Positions 43,305-52,398 of a stretch of DNA of 64,000 nucleotides are shown one piece after another. The DNA is from Actinophytocola sp044466355. Lineage in GTDB: Bacteria; Actinomycetota; Actinomycetes; Mycobacteriales; Pseudonocardiaceae. A program made the position numbers and the translations under genes. Position 1 is the first letter of the stretch. The number at the start of each line of letters is the position of its first letter. Under the pieces are notes generated by a model. It saw only the letters and a program-made list of their open reading frames with translations, was not told the origin of the DNA and did no database searches. The stretch covers positions 62,001-126,000 of the forward strand of contig NZ_JBITMQ010000007.1 in NCBI RefSeq assembly GCF_044466355.1, written 5' to 3'.

Positions 43305-44084
43305 GTGATTGAGGTGACCGACCCGGACGACCCGCGGCTCGACGAGTACCGCTTCCTGCGCACCGCCGACCGCAGGCCCGACCGGCCCGGCGGGCTGGGG
43401 CTCGTGATCGCCGAGGGCACGATCGCCGTGAGCCGCATGCTCGCGTCGCGCTACCCGCTGCGGTCGATGCTCGGCGTCCGGCGGAAGCTCGAGACCCTCC
43501 CGCCGGTCGACGCGCCGGTGTACGTGACGACCGCCGAGGTGATGGCCGAGGTGATCGGCTTCCACCTGAACCGCGGCGTGCTCGCGATGGCCGACCGGCC
43601 AGAGCCGCTGCCCGTCTCGTCCGTGATAGACGGTGCCCGGCGGCTCGCCGTGCTGGAGGGCGTCGGTGACCACGAGAACCTCGGCGCGCTGTTCCGGAAC
43701 GCCGCCGCGCTTGGCGTGGACGGCGTCCTGCTCGGGGCGGGCTGCAGCGACCCGCTCTACCGGCGCAGTGTCCGCGTCTCCATGGGACACGTGCTCGCCG
43801 TCCCGTTCACGACGCTGTCACCGTGGCCGGACGGGTTGAAGCTGTTGCAGGACAACGGCTTCACTGTGATGGCCCTCACGCCGGACGGCGCGGCCGACCT
43901 GTCGTCGGTCGAGCCGCCTGCGAAGGCAGCGGTGATGCTCGGGTCGGAGGGGCCCGGGCTCACGCCGGAGGCGATCGCGGCGGCGGACGTGGCGGTGAAG
44001 ATCCCCATGGTGGGTGGCGTCGACTCACTCAATGTGGCGACCGCGGGCGCGGTCACCTTCTACGCTCTCGGGGCGGGCCGATAG
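43305..44084 (+). CDS. SpoU/TrmH-family RNA 2'-O-methyltransferase
   Basis: The product of about 259 residues has the three SPOUT motifs: EGVGDHENLGALFRNAAALG (Asn and Arg), VMLGSEGPGLTPEAI, and KIPMVGGVDSLNVATAGAVT forming the trefoil-knot AdoMet site. An N-terminal substrate-binding domain precedes them. GTG 43305 (IEVTDPDDPRLDEYRFLRTA) is preferred; GTG 43287 would add six residues. It methylates rRNA or tRNA ribose. Synteny with DUF2537, sepH and serC matches the mycobacterial block. Confidence 0.92.
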   Translation: MIEVTDPDDPRLDEYRFLRTADRRPDRPGGLGLVIAEGTIAVSRMLASRYPLRSMLGVRRKLETLPPVDAPVYVTTAEVMAEVIGFHLNRGVLAMADRPEPLPVSSVIDGARRLAVLEGVGDHENLGALFRNAAALGVDGVLLGAGCSDPLYRRSVRVSMGHVLAVPFTTLSPWPDGLKLLQDNGFTVMALTPDGAADLSSVEPPAKAAVMLGSEGPGLTPEAIAAADVAVKIPMVGGVDSLNVATAGAVTFYALGAGR

Positions 44085-44099
44085 TTTCGGAAGGTGTCG

Positions 44100-44684
44100 A
44101 TGTCGGGGATACAGCTGCGCGCGAACGGCGAGCGTGCGGTCCTGGTCGGTGACGACGGTGTCGCGGTCACCGAGCCGGACCGCCTGCCGCTGGGCACCGA
44201 GCTGACCGACGCGCTCCACGAGTGGGCCAAGGTCGCCGCGGCGGTCCGGCGCGCCGAGCCGGGCACGGCAGCGGGCGCCGTCGTGTCGCGACGGGGGCTG
44301 CAGCTGGCGGGCCGGGTGGCGACGTCGTTGGGGGTCGTCGTCCGGTACGTCGATCCGTTGTCGGGCGCGGAGGCGGTGGTCGAGCCGTCACCCGGGCCCA
44401 CGCCCGTGGCCCGGCCGCGACCCGCGGAGCCGACGCCGTGGCTGCCGGGACTGGTGGTGTCGGCCGCGAGCGCGGTGCTGGTCGTCGTGATGGTGGTGAC
44501 GCTGGCGGTCACGCTGGCGGAGACGTACTCGCTGCTCGCGCTGGCGTCGAACGTGGTCGTGACGGCCGGGCTCCTGCCGTCGCTGTGGCTCGTCCACCGG
44601 CAGCCGATCTGGCGGTGGGTCGCCTACGGGGTGGCGGCGGGCATCGGCGTCGCGTGGGTCGCGCTGCCGTTCGTGATCTTCTAG
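44100..44684 (+). CDS. DUF2537 membrane protein
   Basis: The product of about 194 residues has a soluble N-terminus (GIQLRANGERAVLVGDDGVA), a Pro-rich linker, and three or four C-terminal membrane helices (LVVSAASAVLVVVMVVTLAV). It fits DUF2537, which accompanies the SpoU gene in mycobacteria. ATG 44100 has GGAAGG five bases upstream; GTG 44094 is the alternative. The 3' end overlaps the convergent DUF5959 gene by four bases. Function unknown. Confidence 0.82.
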   Translation: MSGIQLRANGERAVLVGDDGVAVTEPDRLPLGTELTDALHEWAKVAAAVRRAEPGTAAGAVVSRRGLQLAGRVATSLGVVVRYVDPLSGAEAVVEPSPGPTPVARPRPAEPTPWLPGLVVSAASAVLVVVMVVTLAVTLAETYSLLALASNVVVTAGLLPSLWLVHRQPIWRWVAYGVAAGIGVAWVALPFVIF

Positions 44685-45094
44685 GCCGGGGGCAACGTCT
44701 TCAGCACGAGGTCCAGGCGTTCGTACGCGTCGTCGAACCACGAGTCGGGCATGGGAACGGTCACCGTCACCGCGGTGGCGGCGCCCTCGTCGTCCTTGAT
44801 GGTGATGAGGGCGAGGTCCCGGTCCGTGAAGCGTTCGACGAACACCGAGGCGCCGCGGGCGTCCGCGCGCCAGGCGACGTCCTCACCCACGTCGAGGGCG
44901 TCCAGCGCGTCACGCCATTCCCACAGGTCGTCGCGGGAGAACCACGCGTGCAGGCGGCCTCGGACGAACGGCGTCTCGATCAGGAACTCGCCGGTCAGCG
45001 ACGAGAACAGCTCACCCGGTTCGACGCCGGTGATGCGGAGGACGACCTTGTTGCCGTGTCCTTCCAGGTGGATGAGGTCGATCGGGTCGGCCAT
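44681..45094 (-). CDS. DUF5959-like protein
   Basis: The 137-residue soluble protein (MADPIDLIHLEGHGNKVVLR, the WEWRDALDALDVGEDVAWRA stretch, then VTVTVPMPDSWFDDAYERLD) matches the general pattern of DUF5959 in actinomycetes, with conserved Trp residues. It has no catalytic motif. Repeat copy 2 lies 84 bases upstream, pointing away from it. Function unknown. Confidence 0.72.
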   Translation of the reverse strand: MADPIDLIHLEGHGNKVVLRITGVEPGELFSSLTGEFLIETPFVRGRLHAWFSRDDLWEWRDALDALDVGEDVAWRADARGASVFVERFTDRDLALITIKDDEGAATAVTVTVPMPDSWFDDAYERLDLVLKTLPPA

Positions 45095-45177
45095 CTGTGC
45101 TCCCCAGGGTGGATGTGCGGTGGGGAAACAGTCTCACGACGGCTGTCGCCCGGCCTCCGGCCCCGGTTCGCTGGAGG

Positions 45178-45321
45178 TTGTCCACAGGTCACCTGGTTGT
45201 CCACAGGCAAGATCCACATCACCGGTTCTGTCGGTGTGTACCGGTAGACTGGCATGGCGGGTGGCCCCCGGGATCGGGTGGGGGTTGGGCACCGGGCGGT
45301 TTCGCGGTTTGCGCTGGTCAG
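45178..45321 (+). repeat. Damage-promoter/mini-ORF repeat, copy 2
   Basis: Two TTGTCCACA boxes (45178-45186, 45197-45205) precede CTGTCGGTG (45228-45236), N8 and TAGACT (45245-45250). The core ATG is at 45254, and GCGCTGGTCAG ends the copy. The frame from the ATG is 23 codons (MAGGPRDRVGVGHRAVSRFA, then LVS). The element runs towards the 3' end of the ABC exporter operon. The 139 bases after it (45322-45460) hold nothing recognisable. Confidence 0.75.
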
Positions 45322-45460
45322 TTGAGGGTCACGGCATTGTGTGTGGTGGCAGGGTGAAGGTGCCGCTGGTCGACCGGGGTGCGTGGCCGCACCTCGCGGC
45401 GGCCGGACGCCGAGCGGATCACCGCCCGCCACGTCAATGTCCGGCCGTCCCGCGTCCTGC

Positions 45461-47296
45461 TCAGGCCAGCGACTCCAGCCACGTGCGGTGCAGTGCCGCG
45501 AACCGACCGCCCCGGCCCTCGATCAGCTCCTCCGGGGAACCGTCCTCCACGATCCTGCCCCCCTCCACCACCAGGACGCGGTCCGCGATCAGGACCGTCG
45601 ACAGGCGGTGCGCGATGATCAACGCGGTCCGGTCCGCCAGCACGGACTCCAGGGCCTGCTGCACCGCCCGCTCGGTCGGCACGTCCAGGCTCGACGTCGC
45701 CTCGTCCAGCACCAGCACCGACGGGTCCGCCAGGAACGCCCGCGCGAACGCCACCATCTGCCGTTGCCCCGCCGACAGCCTGCCGCCGCGTTTGCGGACG
45801 TCGGTGTCGTAGCCGTCGGGGAGCGCCGCGATGAACTCGTGCGCGCCCACCGCCGCCGCGGCCGACTCGACCTCCGCGCGGGACGCGGTCGGGCGGCCCA
45901 GCGCGATGTTGTCCGCGACCGAGCCCGCGAACAGGAAGTTCTCCTGCGTCACGGTCACCACCTCGTGGCGCAGCGCCTCGTCCGCCACGTCACACAGCGG
46001 GATGCCGTCGATCTTCACGGCACCCTCGGACGGGTCGTAGAAGCGGCCGACCAGCTTCGCGAGCGTCGACTTGCCCGCACCGGTCGCGCCGACCAGTGCG
46101 ACCGTCTGACCGGCTGGGATGCGCAGGTCGAACGTCGGCAGCACCACCGGCGTCGTCGCGGAGTAGCGGAACTCGACCCGGTCGAAGTCGATCTCGCGGC
46201 CCGTGGTCCTCGCCGGGAGCGGCTTCGGGTCCGCCGGTTCGACGACCGTCGGTTCCTCCTCCAGGACGCCCGAGATCTTCTCCAGCGCCGCGATCGCCGA
46301 CGTGTACGAGTTCGCGAACATCGCCAGCTCGTCCAGCGGGTCGTAGAAGCGGCGCAGGTACAGCATGAACGCCGTCAGCACGCCCAACTCCAGCCCGCCG
46401 TCGACGACCCGCACCGCGCCGATCGCCAGCACGATCGCCAGCGTCACGTTGCCCACCCAGCGCACGGTCATCGTGAAGCGGGCGACGACGATCAGGGCTT
46501 CCTTGTTGGCCGCCCGGAAGCGGTCGTTCAGCGCCGCCATGATCGTCTCGTTGCGGTCCTCGCGGCGGAACGCCTGCACCGCGCGCACGCCGTTCATGGT
46601 CTCCACGAACTGCACGATGATCTTCGCGATGGCGCCTCGGGTGTCGCGGTACGCGTGCCGTGACCGCAGGTAGAACCAGCGCGTCACCCAGATCAGCGGC
46701 ACCAGGCCCGCCAGGACGATCAGCGCGAGCGGCACGTCCAGCACCAGCAGCATGATCGCGATGCCGACCACCGACAGGACCGCCGTGAGCAGGCCGTCCA
46801 GGCCGTCCTCCAGCAGGTCGTGCAGCGAGTCGATGTCGCTGGTCATGCGGGAGATGACCTTGCCGGACGTGTACTTCTCGTGGAACGAGATCGACAGCCG
46901 CTGCGCGTGGCGGAAGATCCGCTGCCGCAGGTCGAGCAGCACGTCCTGGCCGAACCGGCCCGCGACCTTCAGGAACGCGAACCTGGTGCCCGCAGCGCCG
47001 ATACCTGACAGCAGGTAGGTACCGACGCACCAGGCGAGCACGGTCGTGTCGCCGTCGACCGCGTCCGGGATGCCGGTGTCGATGGCGATCGCGATCACCA
47101 GCGGGCCGACCAGCGTCAGGACGTTCTCGAACACGACCAGGCCGAACGCCAGCAGCGCGATGCCGAGCCGGGGTCGCACGAGCGACGTCAGCAGCCGCCG
47201 GGACCGCGCCTGCAGGCGGGCGCCGACGAGCGCGTCGATCTCCTCGTTGTCCTCGGCCGCGACGCCGCGCCACTCCTCCTCGGTCGTGGTACTCAC
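45461..47296 (-). CDS. Heterodimeric ABC exporter, subunit with complete catalytic site
   Basis: The 611-residue half-transporter has six membrane helices (about 40-330) and an ABC domain with Walker A GATGAGKST, a signature in which Ala replaces the second Gly (RLSAGQRQM), Walker B VLVLDEATSSLD with catalytic Glu, and H-loop IIAHRLST. The GTG at 47296 overlaps the stop of its partner. Together they form a TM287/288-type drug or lipid exporter. The variant signature would face the degenerate site of the partner. Confidence 0.9.
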   Translation of the reverse strand: MSTTTEEEWRGVAAEDNEEIDALVGARLQARSRRLLTSLVRPRLGIALLAFGLVVFENVLTLVGPLVIAIAIDTGIPDAVDGDTTVLAWCVGTYLLSGIGAAGTRFAFLKVAGRFGQDVLLDLRQRIFRHAQRLSISFHEKYTSGKVISRMTSDIDSLHDLLEDGLDGLLTAVLSVVGIAIMLLVLDVPLALIVLAGLVPLIWVTRWFYLRSRHAYRDTRGAIAKIIVQFVETMNGVRAVQAFRREDRNETIMAALNDRFRAANKEALIVVARFTMTVRWVGNVTLAIVLAIGAVRVVDGGLELGVLTAFMLYLRRFYDPLDELAMFANSYTSAIAALEKISGVLEEEPTVVEPADPKPLPARTTGREIDFDRVEFRYSATTPVVLPTFDLRIPAGQTVALVGATGAGKSTLAKLVGRFYDPSEGAVKIDGIPLCDVADEALRHEVVTVTQENFLFAGSVADNIALGRPTASRAEVESAAAAVGAHEFIAALPDGYDTDVRKRGGRLSAGQRQMVAFARAFLADPSVLVLDEATSSLDVPTERAVQQALESVLADRTALIIAHRLSTVLIADRVLVVEGGRIVEDGSPEELIEGRGGRFAALHRTWLESLA

Positions 47297-49077
47297 GCGA
47301 CCACCTCGCTCGGTTCTTCGTCCATCGTGGACAGCAGTGCGCGGTACTCCCGGTTCGTGGCAAGGAGTTCCGAGTGCCTGCCCACCGCGGTGATGCGGCC
47401 GTCGGCGAGCATTGCGACCCGGTCGGCGAGCTGCACGGTGCTCGGGCGGTGCGCCACCACGAGCGCGGTGACGTCGGTCAGGACACTGCGCAACGCGTGC
47501 TCGACCTCGGCTTCCGTGTGAACGTCCAATGCGGACAGTGGGTCGTCCAGCACGAGCACCGACGGTTTGCCGACGACCGCGCGCGCCAGCGCCAGGCGCT
47601 GCCGCTGGCCACCGGACAGGGACAGGCCCTGCTCGCCGATGCGCGTGTCCAGGCCCCACGGCAGGTCGTCGACGAAGTCCGCCGACGCGACCCGCAGCGC
47701 CTGACGCACGTCAGCTTCCGTCGCGTCGGTCGCGCCGAGCGCCACGTTCTCGCGCACGCTCGCCGAGAACAGCACCGGCTCCTCGAACGCGGTCGCGACG
47801 GTCGCGCGCAGGTCGGCGATGGCCAGGTCGCGGACGTCGACGCCGTCGATGGTGACCTTGCCGCCGGTGACGTCCGCGAGCCTACCGACCAGGGCGGTCA
47901 ACGTCGTCTTGCCGGTGCCGGTGGCGCCGACCAGCGCGATCGTCTCCCCGGGGCGCAGGTCGAGCGTGATGCCGCGGAGCACCTCCTCGTCGCTGCCCGG
48001 GTAGGCGAAGCGGACGTTCTCGAACCGCACGTGGCCGCGTGCGGGCGTCGGCAGCGGGCGCGGAGCGGGCGGGTCGGTGATCGTCACCTCGGCGTCGCGC
48101 ACCTCCCAGTAGCGGGCGGCGGCGGTCGCGGCCTGGTTGGTCTCGGCGAGCAGCCAGCCGATCGAGTCGGTCGGCCAACGCAGGTAGGTGGCCACGGTGA
48201 CGCCCGCGACCAGGGTGCCGACCGTCATCGTGCCGTCGACGATCGCGAACGTGCCGAACAACAGCTGACCGCCGATCGCGATCTCCGGGAGCACGATGAT
48301 CGCCGCCCACAGCAGGCCGATGACGTGGACCTTGCGCAGCTCGGTCGCGCGGAGCGCCCTGGCGTCGGCGGCGAACCGGTCGGCGAGGTGTCGGCCGCGG
48401 CCGAACGCCTTGAGCACGCGGACACCCAGCACCGACTCCTCGACCGTGGTGGCGAGGTCGCCGTTCTGGTCCTGCGCGCGGCGGGCCAGCACGGCGTACT
48501 TCGACTCGTACAGCGTCGAGATCAGGACCAGCGGCGCCGTGCACGCGAGCGAGATGATCCCGAGGACCGGCGACAGGACGAAGAGGACGACCAGCCCGAC
48601 CACCAGCGTCACCGTGTTCACGATCAGGAAGATGAACGCGAACGCGATGAACCGGCGCAACGTCGACAGGTCCGACACGGCGCGCGACAGCAACTGGCCG
48701 GACTGCCACCGGTCATGGAACGCGATCGGCAGGCGCTGTAGGTGGTGGTACAGGTCGTCCCGGAGCTCCGCCTCCACGGACGTACTGGGACCGGCGATCA
48801 GGCGTCGCCGGGTGTAGAACAGAACCGCTTCGCCGGTGCCCAGTACGGCGATGGCGATGATCAGCCAGGTGAGTTGGGTGGTGTCCCGGTCGGCGACCGG
48901 GCCGTCCAGGATCCGCTGGATCAGCAGCGGGATGGTGAGCCCGCAGAGCATCGAGCCGAAGACCGCCGCGCCGGAGCCGATCATGCGGCCGCGGACCGGT
49001 CGGAGGTAGGCGCCGAGACGCCGCAGAGCTGCGATGTTGGTGCTGCGGGCAGGTTGATGTGACTGAGTTGTGCTCAT
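47293..49077 (-). CDS. Heterodimeric ABC exporter, subunit with degenerate site
   Basis: The 594-residue half-transporter has six membrane helices and an ABC domain with Walker A GATGTGKTT, an intact signature LSLSGGQRQR, and Walker B VLVLDDPLSALD. Asp stands where the catalytic Glu should be, so this subunit contributes the non-hydrolysing nucleotide site. The H-loop His is kept (VAHRPST). It precedes and overlaps its partner, so they are made in equal amounts. The exported substrate is unknown. Confidence 0.9.
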   Translation of the reverse strand: MSTTQSHQPARSTNIAALRRLGAYLRPVRGRMIGSGAAVFGSMLCGLTIPLLIQRILDGPVADRDTTQLTWLIIAIAVLGTGEAVLFYTRRRLIAGPSTSVEAELRDDLYHHLQRLPIAFHDRWQSGQLLSRAVSDLSTLRRFIAFAFIFLIVNTVTLVVGLVVLFVLSPVLGIISLACTAPLVLISTLYESKYAVLARRAQDQNGDLATTVEESVLGVRVLKAFGRGRHLADRFAADARALRATELRKVHVIGLLWAAIIVLPEIAIGGQLLFGTFAIVDGTMTVGTLVAGVTVATYLRWPTDSIGWLLAETNQAATAAARYWEVRDAEVTITDPPAPRPLPTPARGHVRFENVRFAYPGSDEEVLRGITLDLRPGETIALVGATGTGKTTLTALVGRLADVTGGKVTIDGVDVRDLAIADLRATVATAFEEPVLFSASVRENVALGATDATEADVRQALRVASADFVDDLPWGLDTRIGEQGLSLSGGQRQRLALARAVVGKPSVLVLDDPLSALDVHTEAEVEHALRSVLTDVTALVVAHRPSTVQLADRVAMLADGRITAVGRHSELLATNREYRALLSTMDEEPSEVVA

Positions 49078-49197
49078 GATCTCCCCACGGTGCCGCTTCG
49101 ACGGTATGCGAGGCGCCCCGTGCGCGGCATCCGGTTTTCTGGTGCCAGCGTGCGACCTCCAGTGCGGTGGAGGTCAAGGCTGCGGGATCATTCGGAC

Positions 49198-49443
49198 ATG
49201 ACGCGACCGGAAGAGGTGCGGTTCCTGCGCACCCAGTCGACGATGGCGTTCCCGGAGGGGCGGTTGCTGGCGCTGCGGGAGGGAGCGCTGCACGTGCTCG
49301 CGCCCGACGGGTGGTCCCGCCTGCGCACAGAACGTCCCCGCGGCACGACGTGGCTCACCCGCGAGGAGGCCGAGGACTGGTGCGAGCACCAGGGCTGGCC
49401 CCTACACCTGCTGAACGAGGTCCCCCGCACAAACCGCGTCTGA
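49198..49443 (+). CDS. Small conserved-looking protein
   Basis: The 81-residue product (TRPEEVRFLRTQSTMAFPEG, LREGALHVLAPDGWSRLRTE, then WLTREEAEDWCEHQGWPLHL) is soluble with several Trp and one Cys. It could be a small nucleic-acid-binding or adaptor protein. Codon use is normal. The ATG at 49198 is chosen over an upstream continuation that lacks a ribosome-binding site. Family not recognised. Confidence 0.65.
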   Translation: MTRPEEVRFLRTQSTMAFPEGRLLALREGALHVLAPDGWSRLRTERPRGTTWLTREEAEDWCEHQGWPLHLLNEVPRTNRV

Positions 49444-49451
49444 CCCCAACC

Positions 49452-49593
49452 CCGCGAGTCGCGCGCCAGAACACCGCGAGTCGCGCGCCAGGACACACCG
49501 AGTTGTCGGTTTCGTGTAGGAGGTTCTGCACGAAACCGACAACTCGGCATGTGTGAGAGCGCGACTCGCCATGTTCTGGCGCGCGACTCGCGG
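49452..49593. repeat. Three-level nested inverted repeat (giant hairpin)
   Basis: Perfect 22-bp outer arms (49452-49473 and 49572-49593), 11-bp middle arms (GCGAGTCGCGC near 49476 and GCGCGACTCGC near 49559) and 18-bp inner arms (49499-49516 and 49529-49546, CGAGTTGTCGGTTTCGTG) share one axis around a 12-base loop. The word GCGAGTCGCGC occurs four times in direct or inverted form. It separates the convergent small gene and sepH. Confidence 0.85.
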
Positions 49594-49620
49594 TGTTCCT
49601 GAGCGCGACTCGCGGTTTGG

Positions 49621-51432
49621 TCAGCGGTTGCTGCGGGTGCCCAGTAGGACGTCTTCCCAGCTGGGGACGCTTGGGCGGGCCTTGCGGCCCTTCTTTCGTG
49701 GTGGGGCTGCCGGGGCCGGGGGCGGGGTTGGTTCCGCCTTCGCGGCTGGGGTTTCTTCTGCTGTTTCTTCGGTCGCGGGCATGGTTGAGCGCGCGGGCTC
49801 CTCTTCTTCTGCTGGTGCGGCCGGGGCCGGCGTTTCCGCCGGGCGCGAAGAGGTGCGCGCGGCGGGAGCGGCCTGCTCCTCGGGAATGGCTGGCATGGTC
49901 GGGCGCGCTGAGCGCGGCTGGGCGGGTTGCTTCACCGGTGGGGACGGCGGGGAAGCAGGGGTGGCCGGGGCTGTTGTCGCCGCGGCCGGTGAGGGCTCGG
50001 TCGACGGCTCGGTGGCCGGGGCGGGGTCGCTCTGGCGGGCGGGTTCTGCCTGGTGGACGGGTTCGGGCGAGCTGGCGGGTTCCGCTTCGAGACTGGGTTC
50101 TGCCTGGGGGGTCGGGTCCGCTTGGCGAGTGGGTTCTGCCTGGGTCGATTCCGTTTGGCTGGTGGGCTCGGCCTCGTGGACGGGTTCCGTTCGGTGGGCG
50201 GTCTCGGGCTCGTGGGTTGGCTCGGCCTGGCTTGATGCCGCCGCGGGGCGCTCTTCCTGGTGAGATGCAGTGGCGGAGCGCTCTGCCTCGTGAGTCGGAA
50301 CCGCGGGGCGCTCTTCCTGGCGAGGCGCAGCGGCGGGGCGCTCTGCCTGGTGTGGTGCGGTGGTTGGGCGTTCCTGCTGGTGTGATGCCGCTGCGGGGCG
50401 TTCTGCCTGGCGAGGTGCGGTTGCGAGGTGCTCCGGCTGGCGGGGCGCGGTGGTTGGGCGTTCCTGCTGGTGTGATGCCGCTGCGGGGCGCTCTGCCTGG
50501 CGAGGTGCGGGGCGGCGGTCGGTCTGCGTTGGCTCCTCGGTCCAGCGCTCGGTGGGGGGTTCGGCCGGGCGGTACCGCTCGGGCTCCTGGCGGTAGCGCT
50601 CCTCCCGGTACGGCTCGGGTCGGTAGTCGCGCGGGTAGCCGCGGTCGTACGGGTCCTCGACCGGCAGTTCCTGCTGCTCGACCAGGCCGACCGGGGCCGC
50701 GGCGTCGTCGGTCAGTTCGAAGTCCTGGACGTAGTCCGGCTCCTCGACGCGGCGCGGAGGCTCGCCGCCGTTGACGGCCTGGCGCCTCGGCTCCGCCACC
50801 TGCAGTGCCTGCGCGGCCAGTTCCGTCACCGGGCGGACGGTGCGCAGGCCGCGGTTCGGGTTCGGGTCCAGGAGGTCCAGGGCGTGGTCGTCGAGGGGAG
50901 TGGCCGTGCCGCCGTGGGCGCCGGGGTGAAACGACCAGTGGGCGTGGTTGTTCGAGCGGCCCGCCGTCCACGTGAGCTGGACGACCCACTTGCCGTCCTC
51001 GCCCTTCCACGAGTCCCAGACGGCCGCGGTGTAGTCCTGGCCACGGGCGGCGAACGCCTGCGCGACGACCTCACCGAGTTCCTGGACGTCCGGTCCGTCC
51101 TCGCGGACGGGGTGCGCCCGCTGGGCCAGCTCAGCAGTGCGGGATCGCTCGAGCAGCACCGGGTACGCGAACCGCTCGACCCGCTCGGGCGGCACGCCGG
51201 CCGCTGCCGCGACCTGCTCAACTGACTCTCCCGCACGGATGCGGGACTGGATCTCACGAGGACGCATCTGGCTCTCCAGCTCGATGGCGATCTGGCCGAG
51301 TCGGGTGATGTCTCCTCTGGCCGCCGCACGCAAACGCTCGTCCGCGGGGATCTGAAAGCGTTCGCCGCGGTCGGACTCGAGGATGACGATCTTGCCATCC
51401 TCTCCGAGTCCGACGACCCGCAGCGCACGCAT
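49621..51432 (-). CDS. sepH: Septation protein SepH with long repeat tail
   Basis: The 603-residue protein has an N-terminal DUF3071/SepH domain (about 1-170: RVVGLGEDGKIVILESDRGE, MRPREIQSRIRAGESVEQVA with its helix-turn-helix, and WVVQLTWTAGRSNNHAHWSF). SepH binds FtsZ and promotes Z-ring assembly in actinobacteria. After about 270 the tail is disordered and built of 12-residue repeats (RQAERPAAASHQ and variants). A C-terminal conserved motif ends in SVPSWEDVLLGTRSNR. ATG 51432 is chosen because the domain starts there; an 11-codon extension is possible. Confidence 0.93.
   Translation of the reverse strand: MRALRVVGLGEDGKIVILESDRGERFQIPADERLRAAARGDITRLGQIAIELESQMRPREIQSRIRAGESVEQVAAAAGVPPERVERFAYPVLLERSRTAELAQRAHPVREDGPDVQELGEVVAQAFAARGQDYTAAVWDSWKGEDGKWVVQLTWTAGRSNNHAHWSFHPGAHGGTATPLDDHALDLLDPNPNRGLRTVRPVTELAAQALQVAEPRRQAVNGGEPPRRVEEPDYVQDFELTDDAAAPVGLVEQQELPVEDPYDRGYPRDYRPEPYREERYRQEPERYRPAEPPTERWTEEPTQTDRRPAPRQAERPAAASHQQERPTTAPRQPEHLATAPRQAERPAAASHQQERPTTAPHQAERPAAAPRQEERPAVPTHEAERSATASHQEERPAAASSQAEPTHEPETAHRTEPVHEAEPTSQTESTQAEPTRQADPTPQAEPSLEAEPASSPEPVHQAEPARQSDPAPATEPSTEPSPAAATTAPATPASPPSPPVKQPAQPRSARPTMPAIPEEQAAPAARTSSRPAETPAPAAPAEEEEPARSTMPATEETAEETPAAKAEPTPPPAPAAPPRKKGRKARPSVPSWEDVLLGTRSNR
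50230..50520 (-). repeat. Tandem 36-bp coding repeats in the sepH tail
   Basis: Variants of a 12-codon unit (QAERPAAASHQQ type) repeat about eight times. A block of about 55 bases (starting GTTGGGCGTTCCTGCTGG) occurs almost identically at 50364 and 50453. Such blocks favour in-frame expansion or contraction. Confidence 0.75.
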
Positions 51433-51561
51433 CGCGGCCTCCTCGAGCGCCAGAACAGACTTCACCTCGCCAGCTGCCCACGTTAGATCGGCGGGTCGCC
51501 TTGACGGGCTAGGCGCGCCGAGTAACGTGCCCCTGTTCCCACCGATCTTGCCGGTTCGGGT

Positions 51562-52398
51562 TCACGCACGCCAGGTCAAGCCGGTGATCTTCTGGTAGGC
51601 GTCGACGTACCGCGCGCGGGTGGCCTCGACCACGTCAGCGGGGATTTCCGGGGCCGGCGGGTTCTTGTCCCAGCCGGTGCCCGCCGCCCAGTCGCGCACG
51701 AACTGCTTGTCGTAGGCGTGTTGCGGACGGCCGGGCTCCCATTCGGACTCGGGCCAGAAACGGGACGAGTCCGGGGTCAGCACCTCGTCGGCCAGCGTCA
51801 GCTCGCCGTCGGCGGCCGTGCCGAACTCCAGCTTCGTGTCCGCGACGATGATCCCGTTCGCGGCCGCCCGCGCCGCCCCGCGCTCGTAGACCTCCAGCGT
51901 CAGGTCCCGCAGGCGGGTCGCCGTGGACAGGCCGACGGCCGCGGCCACGTCGTCGAACGTGGCCGGGGCGTCGTGACCGCCGTCGGAGACCTTGGTGGTC
52001 GGGGTGAAGATCGGCTCGGGCAGGCGGGAGCCCTCGACGAGGCCGCGCGGCAGCTCCACACCCGAGATCGCGCCCGTGGCCTGATACTCCTTCAGGCCGG
52101 AACCCGCAAGGTAGCCGCGGGCGATGCACTCGAACGGGACCATCTCCAGGCGACGGCACCGGATGGCGCGGCCCGCGAACTCGGCCGGCACGTCCGTCGC
52201 CGACACCAGGTGGTTGGGCACGATGTCGGCGAGCTGGCCGAACCACCACACGGACAGCTGCGTGAGCAGCGCGCCCTTGTCCGGGATCGGGGTCGGCAGC
52301 ACGACGTCGTACACCGACACCCGGTCCGAGGCCACCAGCAGCAGGTCGTCGCCGTCCGTGTAGATCTCGCGGACCTTGCCGCTGTAAACGTGCTGCAC
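51562..52398 (-). CDS. purC: Phosphoribosylaminoimidazole-succinocarboxamide synthase PurC
   Basis: The 278-residue SAICAR synthetase joins aspartate to CAIR in purine synthesis. Hallmarks are VYSGKVREIYTDGDDLLLVA, SDRVSVYDVVLPTPIPDKG, ECIARGYLAGSGLKEYQATG and DTKLEFG. The GTG at 52398 directly abuts the serC stop, so serine and purine genes share a transcript. Length is normal. Confidence 0.95.
   Translation of the reverse strand: MQHVYSGKVREIYTDGDDLLLVASDRVSVYDVVLPTPIPDKGALLTQLSVWWFGQLADIVPNHLVSATDVPAEFAGRAIRCRRLEMVPFECIARGYLAGSGLKEYQATGAISGVELPRGLVEGSRLPEPIFTPTTKVSDGGHDAPATFDDVAAAVGLSTATRLRDLTLEVYERGAARAAANGIIVADTKLEFGTAADGELTLADEVLTPDSSRFWPESEWEPGRPQHAYDKQFVRDWAAGTGWDKNPPAPEIPADVVEATRARYVDAYQKITGLTWRA

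Noticed and set aside
44751..45812. A 353-codon frame reading through repeat copy 2
   Set aside because: It runs antisense to DUF5959 and through the repeat and the ABC gene end; it is a chance frame. The shared VAPGIGWG segment comes from the repeat in another frame.
49452..49593. CRISPR array
   Set aside because: The repeated words are inverted about one axis rather than direct repeats with equal spacers, and no cas genes are present.
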